64,000 nucleotides of DNA from Isoetes taiwanensis (GCA_021234155.1 JAJEKV010000177.1:248001-312000), one strand, 5' to 3'. Counted from the stretch's first letter, positions 45,540 through 58,247 are shown. Notes: generated from the letters alone by a model not told the origin. Numbers and translations: made by a program.

Positions 45540-46361
45540 GTTTTTGGTAAAGGGGGAACGGAGCTGTAGAAGGACTTATATTCCTCACAAAAAGTCTTAC
45601 AGTTTAGTAACTCTGTGTTAAACTTGAAAGGAATGTTCTGACCCCCTTTTGTTGAAGTTACCTTGTCTTCCAGAAATTGTGGGAAATGGTCAGAGATAGA
45701 ATTCCCTGTATCACCTGTGACCACAACTGTATCCCATGTAGTTAAAGATCTAATACATATATAGAATCTATCCAGGAGGCAAAGGTTCTTTGTTCTCCCT
45801 TTCTTTTGTTACTCCAGGAAAAGACTTCTGATGAGGAGGGCAGAATATATGTAAAATTGGTCATTAGAAGGTCCCAGGCTACTCTCTCCTTTTTCGACAT
45901 ATTCAATTTCTTACCTAATTTTTGGTCCCAAGTTGATGTGTTATTGAAATCCCCTGCTATCATAAAGTTTTCCACTTGACTTTCATCAATCCACTATTTC
46001 AGCTGTGTTCATTGTTCTGCCCTTTCTCCTGGGTCTGTAGATGCATATATATTAATAATGCCAATTTTCTCTACCCCTTTCTCAAGGACTGCTATTGCCC
46101 ATCTCCCTGAATTATGAGTGAATTTTTGGTTGCATATGAAACCTCTCCATACCATGCATATACGCCCTTTTGTTCCATCTGCAGGGACCATACTGAATCT
46201 CCATTAGGTATAATCCAGGATCCAAGATGTTTAGTTTCAAATCTTGGAAGCCTATGTTCTTGTAATAGTATTATATCAGCCTTCATATCCCTTAGAGCTA
46301 TGAGAGCTCTTTTCCTCTTAAGGGGACCTTTGATTCCCCTATTCCATGTTACTATCTTCAT
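44358..46361 (-). pseudogene. LINE ORF2: endonuclease and zinc-binding end, polymerase core missing
   Basis: ORF2 normally nicks target DNA and primes reverse transcription. It starts MKIVTWNRGIKGP and has ADIILLQEHRL (an endonuclease Glu), YASTDPGERAEQ and FMIAGDFNNTST (the G-D-F-N block). At about 45720 SDHFPQFLE supplies the conserved S-D-H. Then comes a (TTTC)n-encoded run of K/E/R, MATGKSPGPDGFQPEFY at about 45070, and after about 100 bases the zinc-binding end WQLNNKEMYSVRNIYKALIE, FRWIAVHQSLPT, CPQCGEVETSNHVFICPW (44830-44400). Stops and the missing catalytic Y-D-D part make it inactive. Confidence 0.8.
45482..45540. repeat. (TTTC)n microsatellite inside LINE ORF2
   Basis: Fifteen or so TTTC units. 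On the minus strand it encodes repeated KKER in frame, so its growth has not closed the local frame (45422-45724). Confidence 0.9.
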
Positions 46362-48348
46362 TAAGCTGGATATTTGATTCTTGCTTGGGTTCTCAGATTT
46401 AGAGCCGGGCTATTTAAAGAGAAGTGGACCTTTTTAGTGCTCTTTTTAATAATTGGAGTATAAAATTTCTCATGATCAGTACTTTGTTTATCCCTGAACT
46501 CCTCCTTATGTGTACCTTTTGGACTTATTGGGTGTGATCCCAGGACATTTGGTAGGTAGGATTGCACTTCCTGGACATCTAGACTGATTAGTCCACTGGA
46601 TTGCTCCAGTCCTAGGCTAGATGGACTTATAAGTCTGTGCCCAGTATTTGGTGCCTCACCCTGGCCCCTTTCCAGAGGACTGATAGGGATTGTGGCAGAA
46701 CTCATATTTATAGAGTCTTCCATTTCCATTTATTGTAAGCTAGTTCCCAGCTCAGAGTCAGTTGGAAAAAAAATCTCCTTTGTTCCCATGTCTGATTCAG
46801 TAGATAACTCCTCCATTGGAGATTTGGTATAGAACTTGTATTTTAGATTCCCTTCCAATTTGTATGCAGGAGTTAGGAATTCATTAGGAGTTGCAGGAAC
46901 CATGTCTCCATTTTCTATTTCCTCCTCTCTTTCCATCATATCCAACAAAATATCATGCATTCCAGGATTGACTATTTTATCCATTTTCTCTGGTGTAGAG
47001 AAGTTCATGGCCGTTGGTGTTACATCAATATGGTTGTGAGATCCCTCTCCCTTGATTAAGTGTGTACCCCCAATAGAGATATCCAAGTCAGAAGATTCTG
47101 GATATTCATTGATTGGGGGCAATTCTGATTCTTTGATGATCAGGGTATTCTTCCGAAGTTGATGTGGAGGAGTCACCACCATACATTGTTGATCTGATAG
47201 TACCAATTCCTTGCCTTTATGTTTTTTGGGGTCCTGGTCAGTAGGGCTTTAGAAGGTCTTTGGATTTTTCCAATTCTTGGCCTACTGGATTATAAAGAAC
47301 TTTAATTTGGCTGGCTAATTTTAGATGATCCTCTCTTATCCTCCATTCTTTCTTGGATTTCCTACCTTGGGCAATAACTTGTTGCTGTTCCATTCCAATT
47401 TTCCTTGCTTTTTCCAATCTTGTATGCACTCCCATGTTTTTCCTTCCCTTCTTGGTTGCTAGAGTCGAGTTTTCCTACGATAAAAGTACCTTCCTTCCTT
47501 ACCATCTACATTATCTGAACATTTTCCTTTCTGTTTCTCTAAATGTTCACTTTGATTTGTAATGGGATTACACTTCATTGTACCAGGAGCTATTTGTTTG
47601 TATCCCTTCCATACCCCTCCAATCCACAAATGTTGCATGGTATTGGGAGACCCTGCCAATTAAGTTTCAAACTTTTCTCTTCTCGAAAAAAATCTTTATA
47701 TTTAACAGAGGTTGGGATGAGATTCAGAATATCTAACTAGATCCATATTTTTGGTGCCCTCTCGGGAACTGCTTCCCATCCTATATATTCTCCAACAGAA
47801 GAGAATAGCTTCCTAAAAATATCCTCATGCCAAGAGATTGGACTGAGGCCCTGGACAAAACATGAAGTTGGGTGATAAAGCTTTTTGAGATTTTGTGGAT
47901 CGAATTTTGCTTTCCATTTCTGAAAATAAATCTGGGTATTGGCCCTGAAAATTGCTCCTTGTTTAAGGAGGAATTGGACAGTATGTTCATTTCCGCACTC
48001 CACCACAAAGAAAGGGAAATCAAGCCAGTAAAGACCTGTTATTTCAACATTCTTATTTATTTTATGGATTTCACTCATGAGAAAGCTAAGTTTAACACCC
48101 TCATGCCTAATGCAGCCAATAACCGCTTCGGATTCAAGCTGTTTTAGTCTATCCGGAACAAAAGCATGCAGAAGAATAGGAGTACCTCTGAATTCATGAC
48201 TGTCGTGCCGTTTGTGTTTATCAAGTTGGTTTCTCTGTTCAACATTGATCTCCTCCAATATTGGACATGCCGAATGAGACTGCATTTGAATTTGAGAAAT
48301 GGAATGTGATTTGGTTCTCCGAACTCCTCCCGCCATGCTCAGAATCAA
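46361..48348 (-). pseudogene. LINE ORF1 (DUF4283-like nucleic-acid-binding protein), broken
   Basis: The first part (48348-47737) includes PILLHAFVPDRLKQLE, WLDFPFFVVECGNEHTVQFL and CFVQGLSPISWHEDIFRKLF, typical of the DUF4283 domain of plant L1 ORF1 proteins that bind element RNA. The second part (47206-46730) and third part (46729-46361) are acidic and serine-rich, in different frames, joined by stops. The last stretch abuts the ORF2 start at 46361. Confidence 0.7.
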
Positions 48349-48786
48349 CCAGTTGCCACAGGGAAAAGGTAATTTTACCTTTACCTATTCCATTCTCCAC
48401 CTTTCCTGTCATAACATGTACCATCTCAATGATTTGTACCTGATCTTGATGTGATAGCTTTCCAAAAAGCGTCAAGATCTGTATCTCTAAATCCTCATCC
48501 TTGTCAACTGTTTCTGATCCTTTCTGTCCCCCTGTCCCCTGTCCCGAACCTTTTTATTCCATTCTGTCCGTCATTCCCCTGTCCAGATTTTCTCACTTGG
48601 CCTACTGGTGGCCCTACACACGTACTGGTCATCTCACATGACCTGTTGTTTTAACCTTATCTTACCTGAGCTCGAGCACTCGACCTGGCGCCCTTGATAT
48701 TCATATCCTTGTCTAATTTGCATTTTATTACATGTTAATTTTGCATTTTATTTATTGTAATGAATTTACGTGTTAATTTGCATTTT

Positions 48787-49924
48787 ATTTAGCATTCAGA
48801 GATTCATTTTAGTGAGAGTAGATGTGTCTGTTACAAACAAGTTAGGAATGTTATGTATGGGTTTAGAAAGATTGTCTAATTTCTGACAAGCTTGTTTATC
48901 TTTATGTGCAGTTAAAGCATAAAGCATCTGTTCTTTTTGCACTATTGAATACTCGCCAGACCTTTTTTATTTCCACAGTCTATTATTTGAAAGTGTGTTA
49001 TGATGAAAGCTGAGAAACCAACAACACTTGATTGGATATGGAACAAACCCAGCAATACTTTTTCTTAGCTGTGCTCTACATGTTCTGGCGGCACCATGTA
49101 AGGTTCATAATACCTTATTTCTCTTGAGTTCATAAGCTTTTCCATCGCCATTCTTCAACAACACAGCATATTAGATTAATCTACCTTGCAGTATGAATGG
49201 TGAAGCAACAAATTCACTTACACAGCTCAAGACGAATCTCATTATCGTACAAACCCATCCTCAAATTTTGTTTTACAACATTGTCACATTTAGAAAATGA
49301 TATACAACATGTCGGCCAAAACACACAAGATATTTCTTTCCCGGCTTGACAAGGCACAATGCTTGATGTTGTGAAAATAGTATGCCACTCAAAACGCAAG
49401 ATGCAAAGCCAAAAAGAGCAAACAATGTAACAACATTGTATATAGTTCTATAACCGATTATAATTTGACTTAAACAATGTGACTTGTCCCAAGATGTGTA
49501 GCTACGTTTTCCAATAATATTGAAGTCCACAATGAGGGGCTAATTGGCCAATGCATGACTTGATATAACTTTCATAACTGGAACTACTACAACCACTATG
49601 ACAACCTCACGGTTATAGCAATACGTCTGGGAAATGAAGCTATGAAATGTCCCAACGTAATTCATCGACATAGGCCGTGGTGACATTTGCAAAACTAATC
49701 ATATTAGCATAATAACTTAATGTCTTTCGCTATGTTTTCTAGACAGGATTACTGATTACTGTACAACAATGTTATATTCATATGTTGTGGAAGGATATTG
49801 ATCTTTCATATTAGAACAGGTCAGTCATTTGTTGCAATATCTACAATCTAAAATCGTATAAATGCTGTGATACTTGGCTTATTCGTAGTGTTTTAGTTCC
49901 TAGATAATTTCAACTTCAATGTTC
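48787..49924. other. No gene recognised
   Basis: The segment between the first and second LINE holds only short unmatched frames. A 34 base motif with ATTTGCATTTTATT spacing recurs just left of 48787. Confidence 0.4.
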
Positions 49925-52447
49925 AAGAAATGGAATTCCCATCGAATTCTACCAATGCAATTGGGAATGGATTAAAAATGATATCTTTTCTGCATACACA
50001 GACTTCTTGCAAGCTGAAAATTTAAATCCAAGATTGAATACAGGCTGCATTGCCTTGGTACCCAAGTGTAAGGAGCCAAGCACAATTAACGATTGGAGGC
50101 CTATCACACTCCTATCTGCATTTTACAAAATCATAGCCAAGGCTATGGCAGAGAAGATCAAACCAATTTTAGCGGAAGGTATCTCACAGGCTCAATCTGG
50201 CTTCTTACTGGGTAGGAGTATTCTGAGCAATGTGGCAGCAGCTTTTGAAGGGTTGCACTGGGCCAGAAAAACAGGACAAAAAGTAGTCTATCTAAAGCTA
50301 GATTTCACCAAGGCATATGACAGCATTAGATGGCGTTTTATGCATAAAATGATGCTCAAGATGGGTTGTGGGGATATGTTTACAGAAGGGGTAATGAAAC
50401 TATTGAGATCAGCTCGAGCCTCAGTCTTATTTCAAGGTGAATCATCTCCTATATTTGAGATTAAGAGGGGCATCAGGCAAGGTTGTCCCCCCGGCTCCCT
50501 TCCTCTTCAATATAGCAGCGAAGCTCTCTCACGATTATTCCCGCAAGCTTCGCCGCGGGGTCTCATTCAAGGACTAGAAATGTGGGGCGGTTCTCAACAA
50601 ATCAGAAACGGTATCTGATGACTCATTTCATTTTATCGAGGTAGAGGAAAACAATATGTCATGTGGGGACAACTCACCGGCCACCTTCTCAATAGCTTCA
50701 GGTTGCCTCATAAATTGGAAAAATGCTCAAAGGTCACGGTGGCCTTTGGAGAACAGGCATCCCATATGTTTGGAAAGCTTACCATGGAAAATTATCCCCG
50801 AGGGTGAACACTCCAAATTGTTAGGAATCCCAGGTGGGCATTAACATCACTAGTGCACTAATATGGGATGAAATGCTACTAGGCCTACATAAACACCTAA
50901 ATTGGTGGAAGGTAGCAAAGTTATCCCTTGCAGGGGAGGATTACCGTGGCAAAACATGTGCTAAGTAATACTTATGTATACATATCATCAATTCTACTTG
51001 CTCAGGGGAGAAGGTGCAAAAGTTAGAAGGGCTGATTCAAACTTAGATGCAGGGAGGTAATGAAGAAGGTGCAACGATCAAAATTGCTTGGTGGAAGTGC
51101 AAGAGGGACAAAGCGTAAGGGGAATTGGTATGTTTGACATAGTCTTACGAGCAAAGTATTAATAGCCAAATTTATATGGATGATTCTTCAGAAAAAGGTG
51201 AAGTCTCGGGTTTGCACCTCATCAACCAAGCTCTATTACATTCTTGTAAGCATAGTAAGCCCTCCGTCAAGGTCTCGCTTCCATGGTCTCTCTTTTTTTG
51301 ATCTCAAGCCATGTAAAGAAGCCTCCCCTTCTGAAAGGGTCTTATTTAAACTTGGAATGCCATAAAGAAACTATTCACGCTTTGATATCAACAAATTTAA
51401 AGGCGGGGACCTCCCCTCCATGGTGGGTACCCGGTGGAATTGCACAATAAAGAAGGCCCATTAGGTATAGTGGCTGACGAGGGATTGTGAAGAGATGGAA
51501 AAAGCGTGGTATACATTCTTATGCTCGAGTGGTATATGGGAGAGCACCGGCGGTTGGGAAGCATTTCAAGTCCGTTTTGGTTTAAAGGGGCAGACAAGAT
51601 AATTTGGGAATGTGTGGCTTCCGTACTCCCAAACACAATAAATAGAGGAGATCAAAGTCCATGGGTGCATTACATCCTTCGATACAGACCAAACAAGTTT
51701 GTGAAGTCATGCTACAATGGTTTGAAGACTAAGGGATTTCTTCCAAGATCTCCCAAGTGGGACCTAGTGATCACGGAGGACATCCTTAAAACATCCGGAG
51801 AAACGCTTGGCTGAAATTCCTCCCCACGAATCAACGCCTTTCTTTGGCAAGTGATCCACGACCCAAGGGTCAATCATCTAGTCTTCAAATGGGACAATAA
51901 CGTGAGCCCACTTTGCCCTATGTGTGAAGAGGAAGAAGAATCCATAGAACATTGTCCGGTGGAATGTGGGATCTTTGCATGAAGTATGGGCACGGAGTCC
52001 GGATAGGTTCGAATACCCCTTAGGAACCAAAAAATTGCTGCTAGGAATTCTCCCTCGAATGGTGTCCCAAGAAGAAGATTTCTTTTCACATGGCCGGGGC
52101 ACAGGACGATCCGGTCAATATGGAAAAGGAGGAATGCCCGAAGTCTTATTTGAGAATCGGGGTATTCATATCATCAACTCGGCTACTTCACCGGTACTTG
52201 AAAGACTTAAAAAATTTAGGCTAGTTTTTAAAAGTGAAGAAGAGATAAAGGAAGAAATATGGGGCACCTATTTTAATCTGGTCTAGGTCGGGAAAGAGAA
52301 TAGTACAAGCTGGAGCTACGTAGCTACCCCCATCTCATATTCGTGGATGGGTGCACCTCTGCCATGTGGCTTTGTATCATTCTCTCTAAGTAAATAAAAT
52401 CTTTTTTTATCCCTCAAAAACAAAAAAAGAAAAAGAAAAAAAAAGAA
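49925..52447 (+). mobile_element. 5'-truncated LINE with reverse transcriptase and poly(A) tail
   Basis: It begins inside the reverse transcriptase: NGIPIEFYQCNWEW (49936), then NTGCIALVPKCKEP, NDWRPITLLSAFYKIIAKAM, QAQSGFLLGRSILSNVAAAF and LDFTKAYDSIRW (a catalytic Asp). Next is GIRQGCPPGSLPLQYSSEAL near 50465-50525, followed by loss of the Y-D-D block. The zinc-binding end (FLWQVIHDPRVNHLVF, CPMCEEEEESIEHC) lies at 51838-51960. It finishes with AATAAA near 52393 and an A-rich tail to about 52447. Many frameshifts. It is a different family from the LINE at 43.5 kb. Confidence 0.8.
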
Positions 52448-52867
52448 ACCACCTGCTTATGCCTTGTCTTCAAGTAGCTGACGTATGTGTCAACCTACCC
52501 AACACCAACAATGCAAATACTTCAACACATATTACTATGCATATGACAATACTTTCAAACCCTTTAAACATCTAATAGATTGCATATAAGATCTTCTTCA
52601 ATAACCATGGGCACTTGCCCTTACCTCAGCTTATAGGCACAAGGTGTGAGATGCCCTTTCACTACCATGAATAACCGTTAACAACACAATTACAACTTTA
52701 ATGTCCTGACTTAGTACAAATACTTAAATACAAAAAACAATCTTCTTCCATCTAACCCAATAAATGGTAATTAAATTCTCTCACTAATGTAACAAAAGAA
52801 TCACAACAATCACAAATGCAGAGGACCAAAACATGGTACTGTTGCATTCTCTTCATCTAACAATATT
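52448..52867. other. No gene recognised
   Basis: An AT-rich gap between two LINE tails. Confidence 0.4.
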
Positions 52868-54240
52868 TTTTTTTTTTTTTTTGGAGGGTAAGAGTATGTA
52901 TTACATTAATATACAAAAATTTACACTAGGTATCCCCAAATGGAATTTGATAGGAAAAATTATCACAAACTGGGTATTACAAGGCTTGTACTAATAAGTT
53001 GCCACTCTAGTCTTCCCTAACCCTGGATTACTATAGGGCTAACCGTCTTCATCCAGGCGTAGATACTTTTTGGAGTTAGTAGCCATTTCCAAGCAGAAAG
53101 AGCTGAGAGAAAACCCTACTAAAAACGAAGATCCACCATGCAACATCATGACAGGTGACAGACAAGTCCGATATCCTTATTGCACATTGTTTAAATCCAA
53201 CTTCCAATTTGAAAAATGAGTAGAACCCCCTTATACTGTCGATTTTATCCAGGTCTTTGTTGTAATTATGGCCAAGAATTTCCGATGGTGGGCCAAGGCC
53301 ATGAGGGCTTCCTGAAGGTGCTCTTAATTCTTGTTATTGAAAAAGACAACCCTCCAAGAGCTACACCACATCAGTGTTTCCAGATGCACCATCAGGATAT
53401 ATTGGTTAATGTGGATTGGATAATGTCTACACTTATATTGACTAGAATGGTCAATGGTCCATGTGTCTCTGAGGTTTCACACCCAAAAAGGACAAAGATC
53501 ATGTTGAACAACTCCCTTATTCAACAACCATGTCACAGTGTATACACCTTCTTGTAGACTGATCCAATGAAAGAATTGTATTCAGAAACAAGGAGGACCA
53601 AGATTTGGTCAGTAAAGCCTTGGTTTCTGCTTGGTCTAATCTTAACCTAACTGCAGCCTTTAGTAAGGACTGTGGCATTAATATTCCATAGTATTCCATA
53701 TAACTTCCTGAATTTATACTCTGTCCCATCCCCACATAGCCATCTATTTTCTTTCCCTATAATTCCAGAAAGCGTATTCACATTCATCATAATCTTCCCG
53801 AAGATCTTCCTAACATCTGGAACTAAAGCTTTAAATCTTGTCCATGAAATCCATCTATTATTTTTCCATAACTTCCCAACCTTACAAACTCCAGTAGCAT
53901 GCCATTTCGTGAACACTCGAGGGTGTACAAGTGCAGGAGGGAGCGTACCCCTCTCCCAAATCCTAATGTTCCAGAATATACTCAAATCTCCCACCTCCCA
54001 TTGGGCATCTGCTAGACTAAAGAGGTTTTGCACATTCTGCCAAGCTTCTAATTTGTTCCTCATTACTAGGGAAGTACCTAGATCCATTGAAAATTTATAG
54101 AAATAAGAGCCAACCTTATCTCTAGGGGTCGAAGGTGTTACCTTTATCCTCCCCTGCTTAAGCCAACAATAATTTTCCACCATACGCCAACTCTCCAACC
54201 AACTAGACCCATTCCTCAAGCCTGCCTTATCTCTAGTTTT
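52868..54240 (-). mobile_element. 5'-truncated LINE on the minus strand
   Basis: The tail is the T-run at 52867-52882 (poly(A) on the minus strand). The coding frame 54219-53647 gives RNGSSWLESWRMVENYCWLK, FSMDLGTSLVMRNKLEAWQN and LFSLADAQWEVGDLSIFWNI, the region after the reverse transcriptase in plant LINEs. LDQSTRRCIHCDMV (about 53540) and CPFWVCET then mark the zinc-binding end. The reverse transcriptase itself is missing. Confidence 0.65.
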
Positions 54241-54510
54241 TTTTTTTTGGTTGTTGGGGGGGGGAGGATGTTACATTAGTAGTAGCATTTTATCTCGAGG
54301 TAAAACCCTAGAACATGGGACATCAACATAGGACCAATTGTAATTCTTGGAGATTGTTTTGCCAAAATGGAACATTTGTCTCCATCGAGATTCTACCTCT
54401 ATTTCCTAGATGCCATTGCTAGACTGCAAGATGCAAGAAAGTTTGCAATAGGTTAGTTTCCTCTTCATCAGAATTTGAGGCTTCCTTCCAAAGGATGTTC
54501 GATTCAAATT
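54241..54510 (-). mobile_element. Second LINE 3' end of the same kind
   Basis: A T-run followed by GGTTGTTGGGGG and ATGTTACATTAG (54238-54282) repeats the tail junction of the LINE at 52868 (T-run, GGAGGG, then TATTACATTAA). Only a short 3' part is present. Confidence 0.45.
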
Positions 54511-54604
54511 ATATATTTTACTTTATGCATGTAAATTGAGTTCTCATCAGTCAGTTTGTGATAGAGAGAATGCTAGAAAAAAACAAATTGATGAATAGAA
54601 AGAA

Positions 54605-54640
54605 CTAGTAACAGTGCCCGGCATTGCTGAGCATAAGTAT
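54605..54640 (-). mobile_element. Helitron 3' terminus, inverted relative to the one at 29.9 kb
   Basis: On the minus strand a hairpin (TGCTCAGCAATGCCGGGCA, 54633-54615, one arm mismatched) is followed by CTGTTA and CTAG at 54608-54605, then a host T. It matches the 3' end at 29915-29948 closely, so the same family occurs twice in the window. The 5' end was not found. Confidence 0.6.
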
Positions 54641-54929
54641 GATGTATTTGTATTAGAGTGGACGATAAGATAGGTGATGTTGCTACAAATATAGGAAAAA
54701 TGTGGATACTGGGTGTGTACAGTTTGCGTAACATAGCAAGTGGTTGTGTTGTGTTTGAATTTATGTAGTTATATTTTTGCACTTATAGATGGATCGAATG
54801 ATATGAACTTAAAGTTGTAGATGCTGCAATAAATGCAATAAATGTAATACAAATATTGATGCTAGGTCTATTGCATTGCCCTAGTGTAGGAATGGCCACT
54901 TACAGAGGATGTTCTACAACTTTGGCCAA

Positions 54930-56441
54930 GACTCGCAAAAATTGTTTTTGCTTATAGCAATCCTTTGTAAATTTGTCAATGTTACCTCTTCATCTTCATT
55001 TGGTTCTTGTTCATCATTACTTGTTTCCTGTGTAAGATTTAATTCAGGTTTTCCCCTTCCAGTGCCCCTGCCTTTGCCCAAATTACAACCCCTGTTGCTT
55101 GCTCCTTTTCCTCTTCCTCTGCCTCTAACAGCCTTTTGGGCTTGGACAATTTGCAGCCAAGTGTCCTTTGCCCTCACAATTATAACAGATGACCTCTCTT
55201 CCTAGTTTAGGACAATCATTTTTCAAGTGACCATAACTGTCACAATGGTAACATGGTCCAACTTTCCCTTTATTTGAAGTGTTCCCCTTTTTTCCTTTGT
55301 ATTTTCCTGTATACAACACCTCTGCTGTCTGCTCATCAGCACCAATAACCCTTTGCTCCAATTCTGTTCTTAACATTCTGATTGCATCCTCCTTTGTTCT
55401 TGCCACATTTCTTAACAAAGTGGCCAGGTAAGAGTTATGTGACACTGATCTAGCAATAGTTAGGATCTGATATTCTTCAGTCAAAACATTCCATGCCCCT
55501 TCAAGGTCTGAACAATAGAGTCAAATTTCTCAAGGAACTCAGTCAGACCTTCTTTGTCATACAGCTTAAGTCTTTTCAATTGTTTCTCCAAGACATCTAT
55601 CTGTGAGGATGATTTTGCTTCATAATTCTTAATCATATACTGCCACATATCCCTTGGTGACAGTCCCCTTAATTTTAACTTGATTACTATGCCAACTTTG
55701 CATGAAATAATAGCTTGAGCTTCCATAATGTTCAAGCTTTCATCAGTCACTTCTGAACTTGTTGTGGCATTTACAGATCCTCCTCCAACAGTGGAACCTT
55801 CAGAGGTTGAACTTGCACTAGTTCCCCCTGCATTAACACTTCCTGCACTTACATTTGAAGTGGTACGTCTAACAGCATTTTCATCTATTAGATACCACAA
55901 ATTTTCAAATTCAAGAAGTTCCCTGATGCTTTGTTTCCAAACTTGAAAGCTTCCTTCACCCTTGAAAACTTCATGGCATTTAAAAAATTGGCTCCGAATC
56001 ATGTCAACATGACAACCTGGGCTCTAATACTAATGAAGGCATTTGACTAGGCAATGTAAGTTAATTGCCTAGCACAATAGGTTAAACACAATTTTAACTC
56101 TTTATCAATGCAATAGAATGAACTTCAAAAGCTATGTTATTATAGTTACCATTGGAAATACAAGAACAAATACAGATCATATGCTATACTTGAAATTTCT
56201 ATTGCAATGAATTGAGTAAACCTTCGATAGCTCAAGCTTCAAGTATGCAGTTTCCCCAACGCATCTGTGCCTCTCTGGTCTGCACACAAAGTACATACTC
56301 ATTGATTTATTCTGTTGATCCGACCTATAAGCCGGACCGACCTTGTTTGTTCTGGCCGGAATGGGCAACTTTGATTTTGAATTCTTCTTGCCTCCAAACT
56401 ATTGGACCGAAAAGGTTTATACCAATTTTAACCTTATATCA
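54930..56441 (-). mobile_element. Copia element, 5' part: LTR, primer site and gag
   Basis: On the minus strand an LTR of 409 bp (56441-56033, starts TGATATAAGG) is followed by a drifted primer site (TAGTATTAGAGC, 56029-56018). Then comes gag, 56002 to about 54930. The rest of the element is absent, and sequence to the left is unrelated. It lies against the integrase of the copia element on its right, and probably inserted there. Confidence 0.7.
55125..56002 (-). pseudogene. Copia gag with two zinc knuckles
   Basis: The first part (56002-55481) has FKGEGSFQVWKQSIRELLEF, SCKVGIVIKLKLRGLSPRDM and IDVLEKQLKRLKLYDKEGLT, the UBN2-type copia gag core. A frame change near 55481 leads to the second part (55484-55125), with CYHCDSYGHLKNDC and CYNCEGKGHLAANC, two CCHC knuckles that bind RNA. 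Gag forms the particle that packages the element RNA. Only the one frame break is evident, so decay is moderate. Confidence 0.8.
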
Positions 56442-56444
56442 ACG

Positions 56445-57190
56445 ATAAGACCATGGATAAAAATAGGTCTTATCCTTAAGCACTAATGCTTGAGATTTTC
56501 TTTCTAGGCAGTAAACTTTGGTTTTTCTACTGAAATCGTCAATAAAGGATATAAAATATCTTTTATTTGTCATTCCTTTCACATTCAATGGTCCATATAA
56601 TTCTGTGTGTACTAGTTCAAGAACATCCCTTGCTCTTGTTTTTGAGTGCTTAAAGGGCAGCCTGTTTATTTTTCCAAGAATGCATCCTTCACACTTGAAG
56701 TTTTCTGATTTTATGTCTTTGCAACTTAGCCATCCTCTCTTGGCTAGATATTTCAAGTTGTTGCAATGTGTGTGTGCCAGCCTGTCATGCCAAAGTTCAA
56801 ATTCTGGAATTTTTAAGGTGTTAATACTATCATGGCCCATGGTTTCCATTTGAAACAAATTCCCAATACGTTTTGCATGAAACCTTAATATATTGCCAAG
56901 ATAGATGTTACATCCTTTTGAGTCAAAATTGACTCTATAGCCTAAGTCCACTAGCTGACTTACAGAAATAAGATTTTTAATGATTGTTGGGGCACACAAT
57001 ACATTTTCAATGTCTATGTGTTCCCATTAAGATCAATAAGCTGAAGAAGTCCCCTTCCTTCAATCTCCTGTAGGTCTCCATTACCAACTTGAATTCTTCT
57101 AGAGTGAGAAGTTGCTAAATTTCTTAACAGATCAGTAGATTGGACTACTGATCTTTCAGCTCCACTATCAACTACAAGAGTTTCAGTTTT
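56445..57190 (-). pseudogene. Copia protease and integrase start
   Basis: ETLVVDSGAERSVVQS (about 57185-57140) has the D-S-G catalytic motif of the aspartic protease. The frame 56999-56439 then gives KNLISVSQLVDLGYRVNFDS, LWHDRLAHTHCNNLKYLAKR, CEGCILGKINRLPF, then LVHTELYGPLNVKGM and FIDDFSRKT, the H-H-C-C finger and first catalytic Asp region of integrase. A stop separates the protease from this frame. Most of the integrase core, reverse transcriptase and RNase H are missing. Confidence 0.8.
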
Positions 57191-57254
57191 ATTAGCACTC
57201 TAATTTTTCTCAATAATGTTAAATGCAAGACTTACCTCATCATCTTCATCATTA

Positions 57255-58189
57255 TCAGATTTCTTCTTTTCTTCTTGTTCTGCCTGAGTTGGTTTTTCCT
57301 CCTCTACTTGTGGATCCCTTGTTCTTGCCTCTGTCATAATCCTTTGGTGTTGGGCATTTAGCTGCTACATGCCCCTTACCTCCACAGGTGTAGCAATTGA
57401 AATCTTTTTTCAGTTTGGGGCACTCACTTTTGTAATGGCCAGGCTCATTACAATTATAACATATAACTTGATTCTTTTTGCTTGCAAAAAGAATTTCAGA
57501 GTGTTCTTCCCCTTCTCTCATTATTTTCCTCTGTTCATATTCAGTTCTTAATGTATTCCCAGCCTCTTCCCTTGTTTTACTCATGTTCCTGATGAATAAA
57601 GACAGATTTTCATTATCACTTACTGCTCTAGAGATTTGCAGTACTTGGCTTCTTTCAGAAATGTTTACCCCAGCCCCAGCCAAGTCAGCAACAATGTTAT
57701 CAAATGTGTTGAAGAAATTTGAAACGTCTCCTTCTTCCTTTAGTTTTAAATTCCTCAACTCATTCTCAAGAAGATCAATTTGTATGTTTTTGCTTCAAAA
57801 CGTTTCAATAGATATGACCACATTTGTTTTGGATTCAAATTTCTTAGTTTAAGCCTAATGGTTGGGCTTACCTTACATGTAATTATGCCCCGTGCTTCTT
57901 TGACTCTTGAGTATAAAGATCTCCCATTCCTCATTAGACTGCTTCCGGCTAGGCCTTCTGCATTTGATGGCACAACACCTGCATTTTGCCTCATGTTAAC
58001 TGAACCTTCAGATACTGACCTTGTGAGTGCATTGAAGTCCATGTTTGTGCCTCCTTCTGGGTCAACAAGATCCCAGAGATCCTCCACTTTCAGAATATGT
58101 TTAACTGCATCCTTCCATACTTGAAATCCTGGTCCTCCCTTATATACTTCTACAGTACTTAATAAACTGGCTCCAAATCTGCTGGACAT
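57255..58189 (-). pseudogene. Copia gag with two zinc knuckles (second element)
   Basis: The first part (58189-57755) starts MSSRFGASLLSTVEVYKGGP and contains CKVSPTIRLKLRNLNPKQMW. The second (57758-57255) has LKLKEEGDVSNFFNTFDNIV, CYNCNEPGHYKSEC and CYTCGGKGHVAAKC. The two overlap by four bases in different frames, which needs one small indel. The zinc knuckles match those of the neighbouring element, so the two are related but not identical. Confidence 0.8.
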
Positions 58190-58247
58190 GATGAATAAAT
58201 CTCCCTTATAATTGTGTACTTAGGACCTGGCAATGCTCTGATACCAA

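Larger units (their letters stand above)
43553..48752 (-). mobile_element. LINE (L1-type) with internal deletion of the reverse transcriptase core
   Basis: The element runs on the minus strand with its tail (a run of A, seen as T at about 43549-43556) on the left. A 34 bp perfect direct repeat (TATTGTAATGAATTTACG...) flanks it at 43519-43552 and 48753-48786. Order from the right: ORF1 (about 48350-46361), ORF2 endonuclease (46361-45740), a linker, the start of the reverse transcriptase (about 45070), then directly the zinc-binding C-terminus (44830-44360) and 3' sequence. The central polymerase motifs are missing. Confidence 0.8.
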
